Positions 45,373-53,480 of a stretch of DNA of 64,000 bases are shown here, piece by piece. The position numbers and the translations under genes were made by a program. Where the stretch lies: the NCBI RefSeq assembly GCF_014280435.1, contig NZ_CP060388.1, positions 868,001 through 932,000 of the forward strand, in the 5' to 3' direction. Position 1 is the stretch's first letter; every line of letters begins with the position of its first letter. This DNA is from Sphingobium sp. KCTC 72723 (GTDB taxonomy: Bacteria > Pseudomonadota > Alphaproteobacteria > Sphingomonadales > Sphingomonadaceae). A model generated the notes under the pieces. The model had not been told where the DNA came from and made no database searches. It worked only from the letters and a program-made list of their open reading frames with translations.

Positions 45373-46163
45373 GCCTGATCCTCACCATATTGGGATGCGG
45401 CACATCGTCGGGCGTGCCACGGATCGGCAATGACTGGGGCGCGTGCGACCCGGCCGAACCGAAGAACCGGCGCACCCGCGTATCCATATTGGTACAAAGC
45501 CCGACCACCTGCATATTGGTGGACACATCTCCCGACATGCGCGCGCAGTTGCTGGCGGCGGACGTCATCGACATCGACGCGATCCTGTGGACGCACGACC
45601 ATGCCGATCACAGCCATGGCATCGACGATGTGCGCCAGATATTCCACCACCGCCGCACGCCCGTGCCGGGCTATGGCCGGGCGCAGACGATGCGGCTGCT
45701 GGGCGAACGCTTCGCCTATGTGTTCCACGGGCGCAACGGCTATCCGCCGACTGTCGATGCGCATATCCTGCCCGATGGGCTGCGCATCGGTGACATCGAC
45801 ATTGCCTGCGTCGATCAGCCCCATGGCGACATCTGGTCGACGGGTTTCCGCTTCAGCCATGGTGACCGTTCGGTCGGCTATGCCACCGATTTTCACGACC
45901 TGACGCCTGACATGCTGGCGCTGTATGACGGGCTGGACGTGTGGGTGGTGGATGCCCTGCGCGAAAAGCCGCATCCCACTCACCCGCATCTGGCGTTGAC
46001 GCTCGACGGCATCGTCGCGACCCGCCCCGACCGCGCCATCCTGATCCACATGGACCAGAGTATGGATTATGCCACGCTGCGCGATACTTTGCCCGATGGG
46101 GTGGAGCCGGGCTATGACGGCATGACGGTGCAACTGGCAACAGTGGAGCAGGGGGCGGTATGA
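45369..46163 (+). CDS. MBL-fold metallo-hydrolase (PhnP-like)
   Basis: This 264-residue beta-lactamase-fold hydrolase has GCGTSSGVPRIG at the N-terminus, the metal motif THDHADHSHG and HMDQSMDY near the end. The pattern matches the PhnP/RNase Z-like phosphodiesterase group. In alphaproteobacteria it commonly follows metG and tatD. The substrate is unknown, possibly a cyclic phosphodiester. ATGA overlaps join it to both neighbours. Confidence 0.92.
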   Translation: MSLILTILGCGTSSGVPRIGNDWGACDPAEPKNRRTRVSILVQSPTTCILVDTSPDMRAQLLAADVIDIDAILWTHDHADHSHGIDDVRQIFHHRRTPVPGYGRAQTMRLLGERFAYVFHGRNGYPPTVDAHILPDGLRIGDIDIACVDQPHGDIWSTGFRFSHGDRSVGYATDFHDLTPDMLALYDGLDVWVVDALREKPHPTHPHLALTLDGIVATRPDRAILIHMDQSMDYATLRDTLPDGVEPGYDGMTVQLATVEQGAV

Positions 46164-46780
46164 ATGGCGGCGATCAGGCGGCATCGACCATCTGGTATGT
46201 GCTGGCGATCATATTTGTGGCGTCCTCGCTCATCGGACGGCGGATGGCCTGGGGCGGATTATGGCGCATGGCCTTGTTGTGGGTCGCGATCTTCGCCGCG
46301 CTGCTGGGTCTGTTCAAACTGGCGCAGGATCAGGGATTTCTGACTGGCCGCTGGGCGCAGCGACCCGTGGAGCAGGGGGACGCGCCGCCGCTCCCTCCCG
46401 CCCGTGCCGAGGGGCAGGCGTTGCGCATCCCGGTTGCGCCGGACGGGCATTATTGGGTCGAAGGAACGATCAACGGCACCAGCGCCCGCTTCCTGATCGA
46501 TAGCGGCGCGACCGTCACGGCATTGTCGGACCAGACGGCGCGGGCGGCGGGCCTCAACTATGACGTTGGCGCGCCCGGTATCGTCATGACGACCGCCAAT
46601 GGCAAAATAGAGGCACGGCGCTCCAGTATCGCCAGCCTGGCCATCGGGCCGATCAACGCCAGCGACCTGCCCGTCGTCGTGTCGCCGGCCTTTGGAGAGG
46701 TGAATGTGATTGGCATGAACATGTTATCGCGCCTGAAAAGCTGGGGCGTGCAGGGTGGCGAAATGATATTGACGCCATGA
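46160..46780 (+). CDS. Retropepsin-like clan AA aspartic protease (TIGR02281 type)
   Basis: This 206-residue membrane-anchored protein has two N-terminal hydrophobic segments (residues 11-25 and 38-54). A linker is followed by a domain with the active-site triplet in FLIDSGATVTALS (Asp114). One Asp per chain means that the active form must be a dimer. The ending NVIGMNMLSRLKSWGVQG is typical. Its function in bacteria is not known. ATGA overlaps link it to the MBL-fold and MFS genes. Confidence 0.9.
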   Translation: MNGGDQAASTIWYVLAIIFVASSLIGRRMAWGGLWRMALLWVAIFAALLGLFKLAQDQGFLTGRWAQRPVEQGDAPPLPPARAEGQALRIPVAPDGHYWVEGTINGTSARFLIDSGATVTALSDQTARAAGLNYDVGAPGIVMTTANGKIEARRSSIASLAIGPINASDLPVVVSPAFGEVNVIGMNMLSRLKSWGVQGGEMILTP

Positions 46781-48072
46781 CCGCACACATCGCTCCACCG
46801 ACCCAGCGCGATCGGTTGAAAGCCATTATCGGCGGGTCCACCGGCAATCTGGTCGAATGGTATGACTGGTATGCCTATGCCGCCTTCACTCTCTATTTCG
46901 CGCCGCATTTCTTCCCCAGTCAGGATCGCACGGCCCAATTGCTGAACGCGGCGGGCATTTTTGCGGTCGGATTTCTGATGCGGCCGATAGGTGCCTGGTT
47001 GATGGGCGTCTATGCCGACCGGAACGGACGCAAGAGCGGGCTGACGCTGTCGGTGGCGCTGATGTGCGCCGGGTCGCTGCTGATTGCGGTGACGCCGGGA
47101 TATGAAACGATCGGCGTCGCCGCACCGCTGCTGCTGGTGCTGGCGCGCTTGATGCAGGGGCTGTCGATCGGCGGCGAATATGGCGCAAGCGCCACCTATC
47201 TGTCGGAAATGGCGGGCAAGAGCCGCCGGGGTTTCTTCTCCAGTTTTCAATATGTCACGCTGATCGCCGGGCAATTGGTGGCCATCTGCGTGCTGTTGAC
47301 GTTGCAGGCGGTGCTGAGCGAGGCGCAACTGGATGCCTGGGGGTGGCGGATACCCTTCTTCATCGGCGGGGCGCTGGCGGTGGTAGTATTCTGGTTGCGG
47401 CGCGGACTGGCGGAAACGCAGAGCTTTGCGGTGGCGAAAGCGGCCGGTGCGCCCAAGTCCGGCTTTGTCGAACTGATCACGAGGCATCCGCGTGAAACGG
47501 TAACAGTCATGCTGCTGACCGCTGGCGGCACGATCGCCTTCTATGCTTATTCGATCTACATGCAGAAATTCCTGGTCAACACATCGGGCCTCAGCCGGCA
47601 AACTGCGTCGCAAATCAATGCAGTGACGCTGTTCCTGTTCATGCTGTTGCAACCGGTAGCGGGCGCCTTGTCGGACCGGATCGGGCGCAAGCCGCTGATG
47701 ATCGGCTTCGGCGTGATGGGCGTGCTTTGCACCTATCCGATTTTCGCCACGCTGGCCGTGACGAAAGACCCGCTGGTCGCCGGGCTGCTGGTGATGGTCG
47801 GTCTGGTCATCGTGACGGGCTATACGTCGATCAATGCCGTGGTGAAGGCCGAACTGTTTCCCGCGCATATCCGGGCGCTGGGTGTCGCGTTGCCTTATGC
47901 GCTCGCCAATACGCTGTTTGGCGGAACGGCGGAATTTGTGGCGCTGTGGTTCAAGCAGGCGGGCATGGAGCAGGTATTCTATATTTATGTCACGGTGATG
48001 ATCGCCATATCGCTGACCGTCTATGTACGGATGCGCGATACCGCAAAGCACAGCATGATCGAGGAAGATTGA
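46777..48072 (+). CDS. MFS transporter, MHS (metabolite:H+ symporter) family
   Basis: This 431-residue protein has 12 predicted membrane segments. It starts with GGSTGNLVEWYDWYAYA, contains the loop motif GVYADRNGRKSGL and the repeat GALSDRIGRKPL. Close family members are alpha-ketoglutarate (KgtP) and proline/betaine (ProP) proton symporters; the substrate is inferred only as an organic acid or zwitterion. The gene ends 51 bp before the left end of the first insertion sequence. Confidence 0.92.
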   Translation: MTAHIAPPTQRDRLKAIIGGSTGNLVEWYDWYAYAAFTLYFAPHFFPSQDRTAQLLNAAGIFAVGFLMRPIGAWLMGVYADRNGRKSGLTLSVALMCAGSLLIAVTPGYETIGVAAPLLLVLARLMQGLSIGGEYGASATYLSEMAGKSRRGFFSSFQYVTLIAGQLVAICVLLTLQAVLSEAQLDAWGWRIPFFIGGALAVVVFWLRRGLAETQSFAVAKAAGAPKSGFVELITRHPRETVTVMLLTAGGTIAFYAYSIYMQKFLVNTSGLSRQTASQINAVTLFLFMLLQPVAGALSDRIGRKPLMIGFGVMGVLCTYPIFATLAVTKDPLVAGLLVMVGLVIVTGYTSINAVVKAELFPAHIRALGVALPYALANTLFGGTAEFVALWFKQAGMEQVFYIYVTVMIAISLTVYVRMRDTAKHSMIEED

Positions 48073-48118
48073 GCGTGCGATAGGCTTTTATTTAACATAA
48101 TATATATTATCGAACAAA

Positions 48119-48123
48119 ATGAA
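48119..48123. repeat. Target-site duplication ATGAA, left copy
   Basis: The 5-bp sequence ATGAA lies immediately left of the first insertion sequence, in a short AT-rich stretch after the MFS gene. It is repeated at 49801-49805 and 51477-51481. Confidence 0.75.
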
Positions 48124-48188
48124 TGTAGCAGCAACGTTCAAATGTCACAGTTGCGCAAAGTAGAGATGTCTCACTTGGGCTACCGTGC

Positions 48189-48206
48189 CCTCCGGCTGTT
48201 CGGAGG
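48189..48206 (+). promoter_or_regulatory. Hairpin covering the transposase ribosome binding site (first IS)
   Basis: CCTCCG (48189-48194) pairs with CGGAGG (48201-48206) across a 6-nt loop. The right arm contains the GGAGG ribosome binding site for the ATG at 48215. Such a structure would keep translation from read-through transcripts low. Confidence 0.6.
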
Positions 48207-48214
48207 TATTGAGC

Positions 48215-49624
48215 ATGGCGGTGTTGCGTATGAGTACCGAGGAGCTTTCGCGGGTCGAGACGCTGATGCATGTGGTTTCAGGTCGCATGACCGTCACCCA
48301 GGCCGCAAGGCTGATGAGCGTCAGCCGCCGCCACGCCCATCGACTGCTGACCCGTTACCTTGACGATGGATCATCCGGGCTTTTGTCGCGCCGCCGTGGT
48401 CGACCAAGTAACCGGCGCTTGGATGATGCCATCAGAGATCAGATTGTCGCACTGGTTCGGACCCATTATCATGATTTTGGGCCTACATTGGCTGCGGAGT
48501 ATTTGGCCGAACGGCATGATCTCCGGATCTCGCGTGAGAAGCTGCGGCAGATGATGATCGAGGCCGGGATTTGGAAGGATCGTCAGGCTCGCCGTCCTCG
48601 CCCCTATCAGCCGCGCTACCGCCGGGATTGTCGGGGCGAACTGATCCAGATCGACGGCTCAAAACATTGGTGGTTCGAAGACCGCGGCCCGCAATGCACA
48701 TTGCTGGTCTATATCGACGACGCGACCAGCGAACTGATGCACCTCAGGATGGTCGAGAGCGAGAGCACCTTCGCTTACATGGAGGCGACCCGCGCGTATA
48801 TCGAACGGCACGGCAAGCCGGTGGCCTTTTATTCCGACAAGCACAGTGTTTTCCGGAACGCGCGGGCCAGCGCCGCGCGTGGCGACGGGATGACGCATTT
48901 TGGCCGTGCGCTGGATGCTCTGAACATCGAGATCATCTGCGCCAACTCGCCACAGGCCAAGGGCCGCGTCGAGCGGGCCAACGCCACCTTGCAGGATCGC
49001 CTGGTGAAAGCGATGCGACTGGAGGGTATCTCGTCGATCGCGGACGCAAACGCTTTCCTCGACAGTTATATGGGCAGGCACAACGAGCGGTTTGCCCGCC
49101 CTGCCTTCGATGTCCGCGATCTGCACCGCCCGCTTGCCCCGCATGACGATCTGCGCTCGATCATGGTCTGGCGGGAGCAGCGAACGGTGACGGCAGCGCT
49201 GACGCTGCACTACAACAAGGCGATGTTCATCCTGGAGCCGAACGATGTCAGCGAAAAGCTGGCGCGCAAGCGGGTGACGGTCTGCGAATATCCCGACGGT
49301 CGACTGGAGATCGAGCATGAGGGCCATGTCCTGCCCTATCGTCAGTTCGACAAGATGCGGCAGGTGAACCAGCCTGCCATTGTCGAGAACAAGCATCTGG
49401 ACGCAGCGTTGCTGCTGGCCCGGCAGATGCAGGCGATTATGCCGCATCACCGTAAGCGCAACAACGACGCCCCTGCCCGCCGTGACCAACCCATGCATCT
49501 GTTCCCCGAGCCAGACCCGCCACCAAAGATCGACCGCCGCAAACTGGGTGGGTCAAAGCTCAAGCGCGGCCCAAGGCTGAGCGATGCAGAGTTGCGCGAA
49601 CGCCGCACGCTCGGCTTCGTGTAG
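48215..49624 (+). CDS. Transposase of the first IS (ISNCY type, DDE)
   Basis: This 469-residue transposase has an N-terminal helix-turn-helix region (TVTQAARLMSVSRRHAHRLL) followed by LSRRRGRPSNRR. An integrase-type catalytic core follows with Asp147 (QIDGSKHWWF), Asp208 (FYSDKHSVF) and Glu253 (GRVERAN). The start 48215 follows a GGAGG ribosome binding site; the GTG at 48185 is in frame but is placed before the hairpin. The reading frame is intact, so the element may be active. Confidence 0.92.
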   Translation: MAVLRMSTEELSRVETLMHVVSGRMTVTQAARLMSVSRRHAHRLLTRYLDDGSSGLLSRRRGRPSNRRLDDAIRDQIVALVRTHYHDFGPTLAAEYLAERHDLRISREKLRQMMIEAGIWKDRQARRPRPYQPRYRRDCRGELIQIDGSKHWWFEDRGPQCTLLVYIDDATSELMHLRMVESESTFAYMEATRAYIERHGKPVAFYSDKHSVFRNARASAARGDGMTHFGRALDALNIEIICANSPQAKGRVERANATLQDRLVKAMRLEGISSIADANAFLDSYMGRHNERFARPAFDVRDLHRPLAPHDDLRSIMVWREQRTVTAALTLHYNKAMFILEPNDVSEKLARKRVTVCEYPDGRLEIEHEGHVLPYRQFDKMRQVNQPAIVENKHLDAALLLARQMQAIMPHHRKRNNDAPARRDQPMHLFPEPDPPPKIDRRKLGGSKLKRGPRLSDAELRERRTLGFV

Positions 49625-49800
49625 AGGACATGACCGGGCCCACTGCAGGGCAGCGGGTCCATGGGTCCGCTACCCCAAGGTCAGCGCATCAGCAGGGTCT
49701 GCGCTGCGCTGTATCGATGGCTCCACGCAGCCCCTGCTGTTCCCCAACCTGTGACATTTCTATATGGCACAGATTGTGACTTCTCTATTTAGCAGGAACA

Positions 49801-49805
49801 ATGAA
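49801..49805. repeat. Shared ATGAA between the two insertion sequences
   Basis: A single 5-bp ATGAA is both the right target-site duplication of the first element and the left one of the second. Confidence 0.75.
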
Positions 49806-49889
49806 TGTAAGCGCAAAGTAGAAATGTCCCATCCCGCAAAATAGAGATGTCCCATTGCAATGGGTGGTCGCGGTCCGTGGTGGCATGGT

Positions 49890-49910
49890 CATCCTCTGCT
49901 GTGGAGGATG
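49890..49910 (+). promoter_or_regulatory. Hairpin covering the transposase ribosome binding site (second IS)
   Basis: CATCCTC (49890-49896) pairs with GAGGATG (49904-49910) across a 7-nt loop. The right arm includes the GGAGG ribosome binding site for the ATG at 49916. The bases differ from those in the first IS but the arrangement is the same. Confidence 0.6.
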
Positions 49911-49915
49911 CGCTT

Positions 49916-51310
49916 ATGACGGTGGTGGCCATGAACCGTGGCGAGCTTTCGCGGTATGATACGCTGCTTCGGGTGACGCGCCGCGAACTGCGGGTCGAAG
50001 ATGCGGCGACGCTTCTGGGATTGACGCGTCGTCAGGTCGGCCGATTGCTCCTTCGTTTGCGGGCCGAGGGCCCCGAAGGTCTTGTTTCCCGGCGGCGTGG
50101 TCGCCCCAGCAACCGGCGTCACAGCGACGCCTTTCGTCAGCGGGTCATTGCCTTGGTGCGTGAGCACTACGCCGATTTCGGACCGACCCTGGCGACCGAG
50201 TATCTGGCCGAGCGGCACCAGATCACCATTTCGCACGAGACGCTGCGCAAACTGATGATTGAAGCTGGTCTGTGGAAGGATCGCGATGCTCGTCGCCCGC
50301 GACCCTATCAGCCCCGCTACCGCCGCGATTGTCGCGGCGAGCTGATCCAGGTCGATGGCTCGAAGCACTGGTGGTTCGAGAATCGCGGACCGCAGTGCAC
50401 GCTGCTGGTTTTCATCGACGATGCGACCAGCGAGCTGATGCACCTCAGGATGGTCGAGAGCGAGAACACGTTCGCCTACATGGATGCAATGACCGCTTAT
50501 ATCGAGGCACACGGCAAGCCGGTGGCGATCTACTCGGACAAGCACGGCGTGTTTCGGAACAACACAGCCTCGGCCAAGGGCGATGGCATGACGCACTTCG
50601 GCCGGGCGCTGGAAGCGCTCAACATTGAGATCATTTGCGCCAACTCGCCGCAGGCCAAGGGCCGGGTCGAGCGCGCCAACGGGACGTTGCAAGACCGCCT
50701 GGTCAAGGCGATGCGGCTCGATGGCATATCGACGATTGCCGAGGCCAACGCCTTCCTGCCGGGCTATATGGCGCGCCACAACCAGCGGTTCGCCAAGGCG
50801 CCGTTCGATCCGCGCGATGTGCATCGCCCCCTTGCCCCGCATGACGATCTCAAGGCCGAGATGGTCTGGCGCGAGCAGCGTACGGTGACGCAGGCGCTGA
50901 CGCTGCATTACAACAAGGCGCTGATCATCCTCGAACCTACGCAGGTCAGCCGACCGCTGGCGGGCAAGCGGGTCGATGTCTGCGAGTATCCTGACGGCCG
51001 GCTCGAGATACGTCACGAGGAACACGTCCTGCCCTACCGGGTGTTCGACAAGATCCGGCAGGTAAATCAGGCGGCGATAGTTGAGAACAAGCATCTCGAT
51101 GCGGCGCTGGCGATGGCCAAGGCGATGCAAGAGATGTTGCCGCCGAGGAAGCGCAACAACAACGAGCCGTGCCGAAGATCCCAGGGCGCACACATGTTCC
51201 CGCCCCCGCAGCCGCAGGAAGGCGCACCGGTCAAGCGCAAGCGGGGCCGTCCCCCCCTTCCCCGGCTCAGCCCGATCGAAGCTGCGCAGCGTTTGCTCGA
51301 GCCCGTGTGA
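49916..51310 (+). CDS. Transposase of the second IS (ISNCY type, DDE)
   Basis: This 464-residue transposase has the same architecture as that of the first IS. It has an N-terminal helix-turn-helix (RVEDAATLLGLTRRQVGRLL), RRRGRPSNRR, and the catalytic residues Asp147 (QVDGSKHWWF), Asp208 (IYSDKHGVF) and Glu252 (GRVERAN). The C-terminus is basic (VKRKRGRPPLPR). The N- and C-terminal parts differ more than the core, as expected if each element recognises its own ends. The frame is intact. Confidence 0.92.
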   Translation: MTVVAMNRGELSRYDTLLRVTRRELRVEDAATLLGLTRRQVGRLLLRLRAEGPEGLVSRRRGRPSNRRHSDAFRQRVIALVREHYADFGPTLATEYLAERHQITISHETLRKLMIEAGLWKDRDARRPRPYQPRYRRDCRGELIQVDGSKHWWFENRGPQCTLLVFIDDATSELMHLRMVESENTFAYMDAMTAYIEAHGKPVAIYSDKHGVFRNNTASAKGDGMTHFGRALEALNIEIICANSPQAKGRVERANGTLQDRLVKAMRLDGISTIAEANAFLPGYMARHNQRFAKAPFDPRDVHRPLAPHDDLKAEMVWREQRTVTQALTLHYNKALIILEPTQVSRPLAGKRVDVCEYPDGRLEIRHEEHVLPYRVFDKIRQVNQAAIVENKHLDAALAMAKAMQEMLPPRKRNNNEPCRRSQGAHMFPPPQPQEGAPVKRKRGRPPLPRLSPIEAAQRLLEPV

Positions 51311-51476
51311 CGGAGCCCACTGCAGAGCAGCGGGTCCGGGGCTCTGCCATCGCCAGATCAGCGCACCAGCAGGGGCTACGCTGCACAAGCTGGAAGGGTT
51401 CCGCGCAGCCCCTGCTGCATCAGGCAGTGACATTTCTATCTGGCGGAAATAGGGACTTTTCTAATTAGCAGGAACA

Positions 51477-51481
51477 ATGAA
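51477..51481. repeat. Target-site duplication ATGAA, right copy
   Basis: ATGAA directly follows the right end of the second insertion sequence. Removing both elements and two ATGAA copies leaves a 122-bp gap between the MFS gene and mazG. Confidence 0.75.
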
Positions 51482-51552
51482 GGATGATCTGGCCATCAAT
51501 AGGGTCAGCCTCTATCCCCCGTTTAACAGCCACTTCATCGACCAAGGTGCCT

Positions 51553-52332
51553 ATGTCCCAAGCCAGTCCAGCCGACATCATGCCGCTTGCCACCGTGATG
51601 GCGCAGTTGCGCGATCCTCTTACGGGCTGCCCGTGGGACATCGAGCAGGATTTCGCCAGCATCGCGCCCTACACGATCGAGGAAGCCTATGAGGTGGCCG
51701 ACGCGATCGAGCGCAACGACATGGCGGCCCTGCGCGACGAATTGGGCGACCTGCTGCTTCAGGTCGCATTCCACAGCCGGATTGCCGAACAGGCCGGGCA
51801 TTTCGGTTTGCAGGACGTGATCGACGCCATCACGCAGAAAATGATCCGTCGCCATCCGCATGTCTTTGGAAAAGGCGCACGGCGTGAAGATGGCCATGCC
51901 CAATGGGAAACGATCAAGGCCGCCGAGCGCGCCGAAAAGGAGCCGGATCCCAGCGCCCTTGCCGGCGTAGCGATCACCCTGCCCGCGTTGCTGCGGGCCG
52001 AGAAGTTGCAGAATCGCGCAGCAAGGACCGGCTTCGACTGGCCCGATATGGTCGGCGTGACGGCCAAGATCATCGAGGAACTGGACGAGGTGGAGCGCGC
52101 CGCGACCCAGGCAGAGCGCGAGGAGGAAGTGGGCGACCTGCTGTTCGCCGTGGTCAACCTCGCACGGCATCTGAACGTCGACCCGGAAGCGGCTTTGCGT
52201 GCGGGCAACAGCAAGTTCGACCGGCGGTTCCGCGCAATGGAGCATATCGCCGGAAACGGCTTTGCCGCCCTTCCGCTCGATGACAAGGAAGCACTGTGGC
52301 AGCGGGCCAAGGACATGGAAAAGAAGGCGTGA
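51553..52332 (+). CDS. mazG: Nucleoside triphosphate pyrophosphohydrolase MazG
   Basis: MazG hydrolyses (d)NTPs to monophosphates, cleaning the pool of abnormal nucleotides. The 259-residue protein has two MazG domains. The first has LRDPLTGCPWDIEQ and EEAYEVADAIERND...DELGDLLLQVAFH; the second has EELDEVERA and EEEVGDLLFAVVNLARHL with the ExxE/ExxD metal ligands. The start 51553 matches the family N-terminus. The two insertion sequences lie upstream and may have cut it from its original promoter or operon. Confidence 0.95.
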   Translation: MSQASPADIMPLATVMAQLRDPLTGCPWDIEQDFASIAPYTIEEAYEVADAIERNDMAALRDELGDLLLQVAFHSRIAEQAGHFGLQDVIDAITQKMIRRHPHVFGKGARREDGHAQWETIKAAERAEKEPDPSALAGVAITLPALLRAEKLQNRAARTGFDWPDMVGVTAKIIEELDEVERAATQAEREEEVGDLLFAVVNLARHLNVDPEAALRAGNSKFDRRFRAMEHIAGNGFAALPLDDKEALWQRAKDMEKKA

Positions 52333-52808
52333 TTCGCCCGGTCGCTCCGGCCGACCATGATGCCATATGGGCAATATTGGAGCCAGTGATCCGTGCAGGC
52401 GAAACGCTTGCCACGCCGCGCGACATGGCGCGGGAGGCGGCCCTCGCCCTCTGGTTGTCGCCAGACCGGACGGTGCGCGTGCTGGAAGCGGACGGCGCGG
52501 TCATGGGAATATTCTATGTCCGCGCGAACCAGATCGGCGGCGGGGCGCATGTCGCCAATGCCGGCTATGTTGTGGCGGACGACGCCACCGGGCGCGGATT
52601 CGCCCGGCGCATGTGCGCAGCCTCGATGGATCTGGCGCGAGAATTGGGCTTTCGCGCGATGCAGTTCAACTTTGTGATATCGACCAACGAACGAGCCGTC
52701 GCCTTATGGCAGGCCATGGGTTTTGCCGTGGTCGGGCGATTGCCCGGTGCGTTCGCCCACCCTTCTGGTGAAGTTGTCGACGCGCTGGTGATGTTTCGGA
52801 ATTTGTAG
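52329..52808 (+). CDS. GNAT-family N-acetyltransferase
   Basis: This 159-residue protein has the acetyl-CoA-binding region GYVVADDATGRGFARRMCAA (motif A, R/Q-x-x-G-x-G/A-like) and the FNFVISTNERAVALWQAMGF motif B typical of GNAT enzymes. The substrate is unknown. The start is GTG 52329, overlapping the mazG stop by four bases, so the two are co-translated. Confidence 0.88.
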   Translation: MIRPVAPADHDAIWAILEPVIRAGETLATPRDMAREAALALWLSPDRTVRVLEADGAVMGIFYVRANQIGGGAHVANAGYVVADDATGRGFARRMCAASMDLARELGFRAMQFNFVISTNERAVALWQAMGFAVVGRLPGAFAHPSGEVVDALVMFRNL

Positions 52809-52925
52809 GCCAAAGGCTTCATCCATTTCCAGACATGATCCAGACAAGGTTCGGACTTGAAACCTATATTTGACAAGTGCCTGCAAACGTCATAATTTTC
52901 TTCCACTGTCACGGAGGAACATGCG

Positions 52926-53468
52926 ATGCGTTTGACTATCCTTCTCCCGCTCATTTTCGCCGTTGCGATGCCTGCCCAAGCCCAACAGAATGGGACAGGC
53001 ATTTCAGGAATCCATTTCGGCACAGGCAATGTGTCTACCATCGGTCCCGTGACTGGCTTTGGTCCTGACAATTTCGGCGCTGGTGGTGGAGACGCATATC
53101 AAGCCATGCGTCAGGCACAGCGGCTGATTGCGTCGGGCGATTATGTCCAGGCGGACAGTGTGTTGGCGACCCTGATCGGCAGGACGGAAAATCGACAGGC
53201 CCGTTTTCTGAAAGGGGTCACGAAATTGGGATTGGGCGACCAAGCTTCGGCCCGCCGCTATTTCGAACAAAGCATGTATCGGGGGCGCAATGGTAATCCC
53301 GGTGCGATGTCGGGGCTGGCTATCGCGGAAATCCGGCTGGGTAATGTCAGCGCCGCCCGCAATATACTGGGGAAATTGCGCTATCAGCAGGAAAAGTGCG
53401 GGCATGGTTGCGACCGTGCCAATGCGCTGGAACAGGCTGTCGGCGTAGTTGAAAAAGCGCTGGCGTAA
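52926..53468 (+). CDS. Secreted TPR-like hypothetical protein (180 aa)
   Basis: The signal peptide MRLTILLPLIFAVAMPAQA is followed by a Gly-rich stretch. About three degenerate tetratricopeptide-like helical pairs then follow (AMRQAQRLIASGDYVQADSV, ASARRYFEQSMYRG, GLAIAEIRLGNVSAARNIL). Two Cys near the end (EKCGHGCD) could form a disulfide. I recognise no named family. It is convergent with hflX (12 bp between stops). Confidence 0.65.
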   Translation: MRLTILLPLIFAVAMPAQAQQNGTGISGIHFGTGNVSTIGPVTGFGPDNFGAGGGDAYQAMRQAQRLIASGDYVQADSVLATLIGRTENRQARFLKGVTKLGLGDQASARRYFEQSMYRGRNGNPGAMSGLAIAEIRLGNVSAARNILGKLRYQQEKCGHGCDRANALEQAVGVVEKALA

Positions 53469-53480
53469 CGCCCAGCAGCG

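Larger units (their letters stand above)
48124..49800 (+). mobile_element. Insertion sequence, ISNCY type (IS1202-like), first copy (1677 bp)
   Basis: The ends are TGTAGCAGC... and ...AGCAGGAACA. Over about 50 bp the left end matches the reverse complement of the right end, with shared blocks such as GTCACA and TAGA-ATGTC-CA. It is flanked on both sides by ATGAA. It holds one transposase gene and no passenger. A second, related but different element begins 5 bp after its right end. Confidence 0.85.
49806..51476 (+). mobile_element. Insertion sequence, ISNCY type, second copy (1671 bp)
   Basis: The ends are TGTAAGCGCAAAGTAGAAA... and ...CTAATTAGCAGGAACA. In the first 25 positions, 18 agree between the left end and the inverted right end. 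ATGAA flanks both sides. It is clearly a relative of the first element (transposases match over most of the catalytic core) but differs throughout, so it is not a tandem duplication. Confidence 0.85.

Noticed and set aside
48073..51552. Composite transposon or integrative element
   Set aside because: Only the two transposase genes are present, in the same orientation with no passenger genes between them, and each element has its own duplications.
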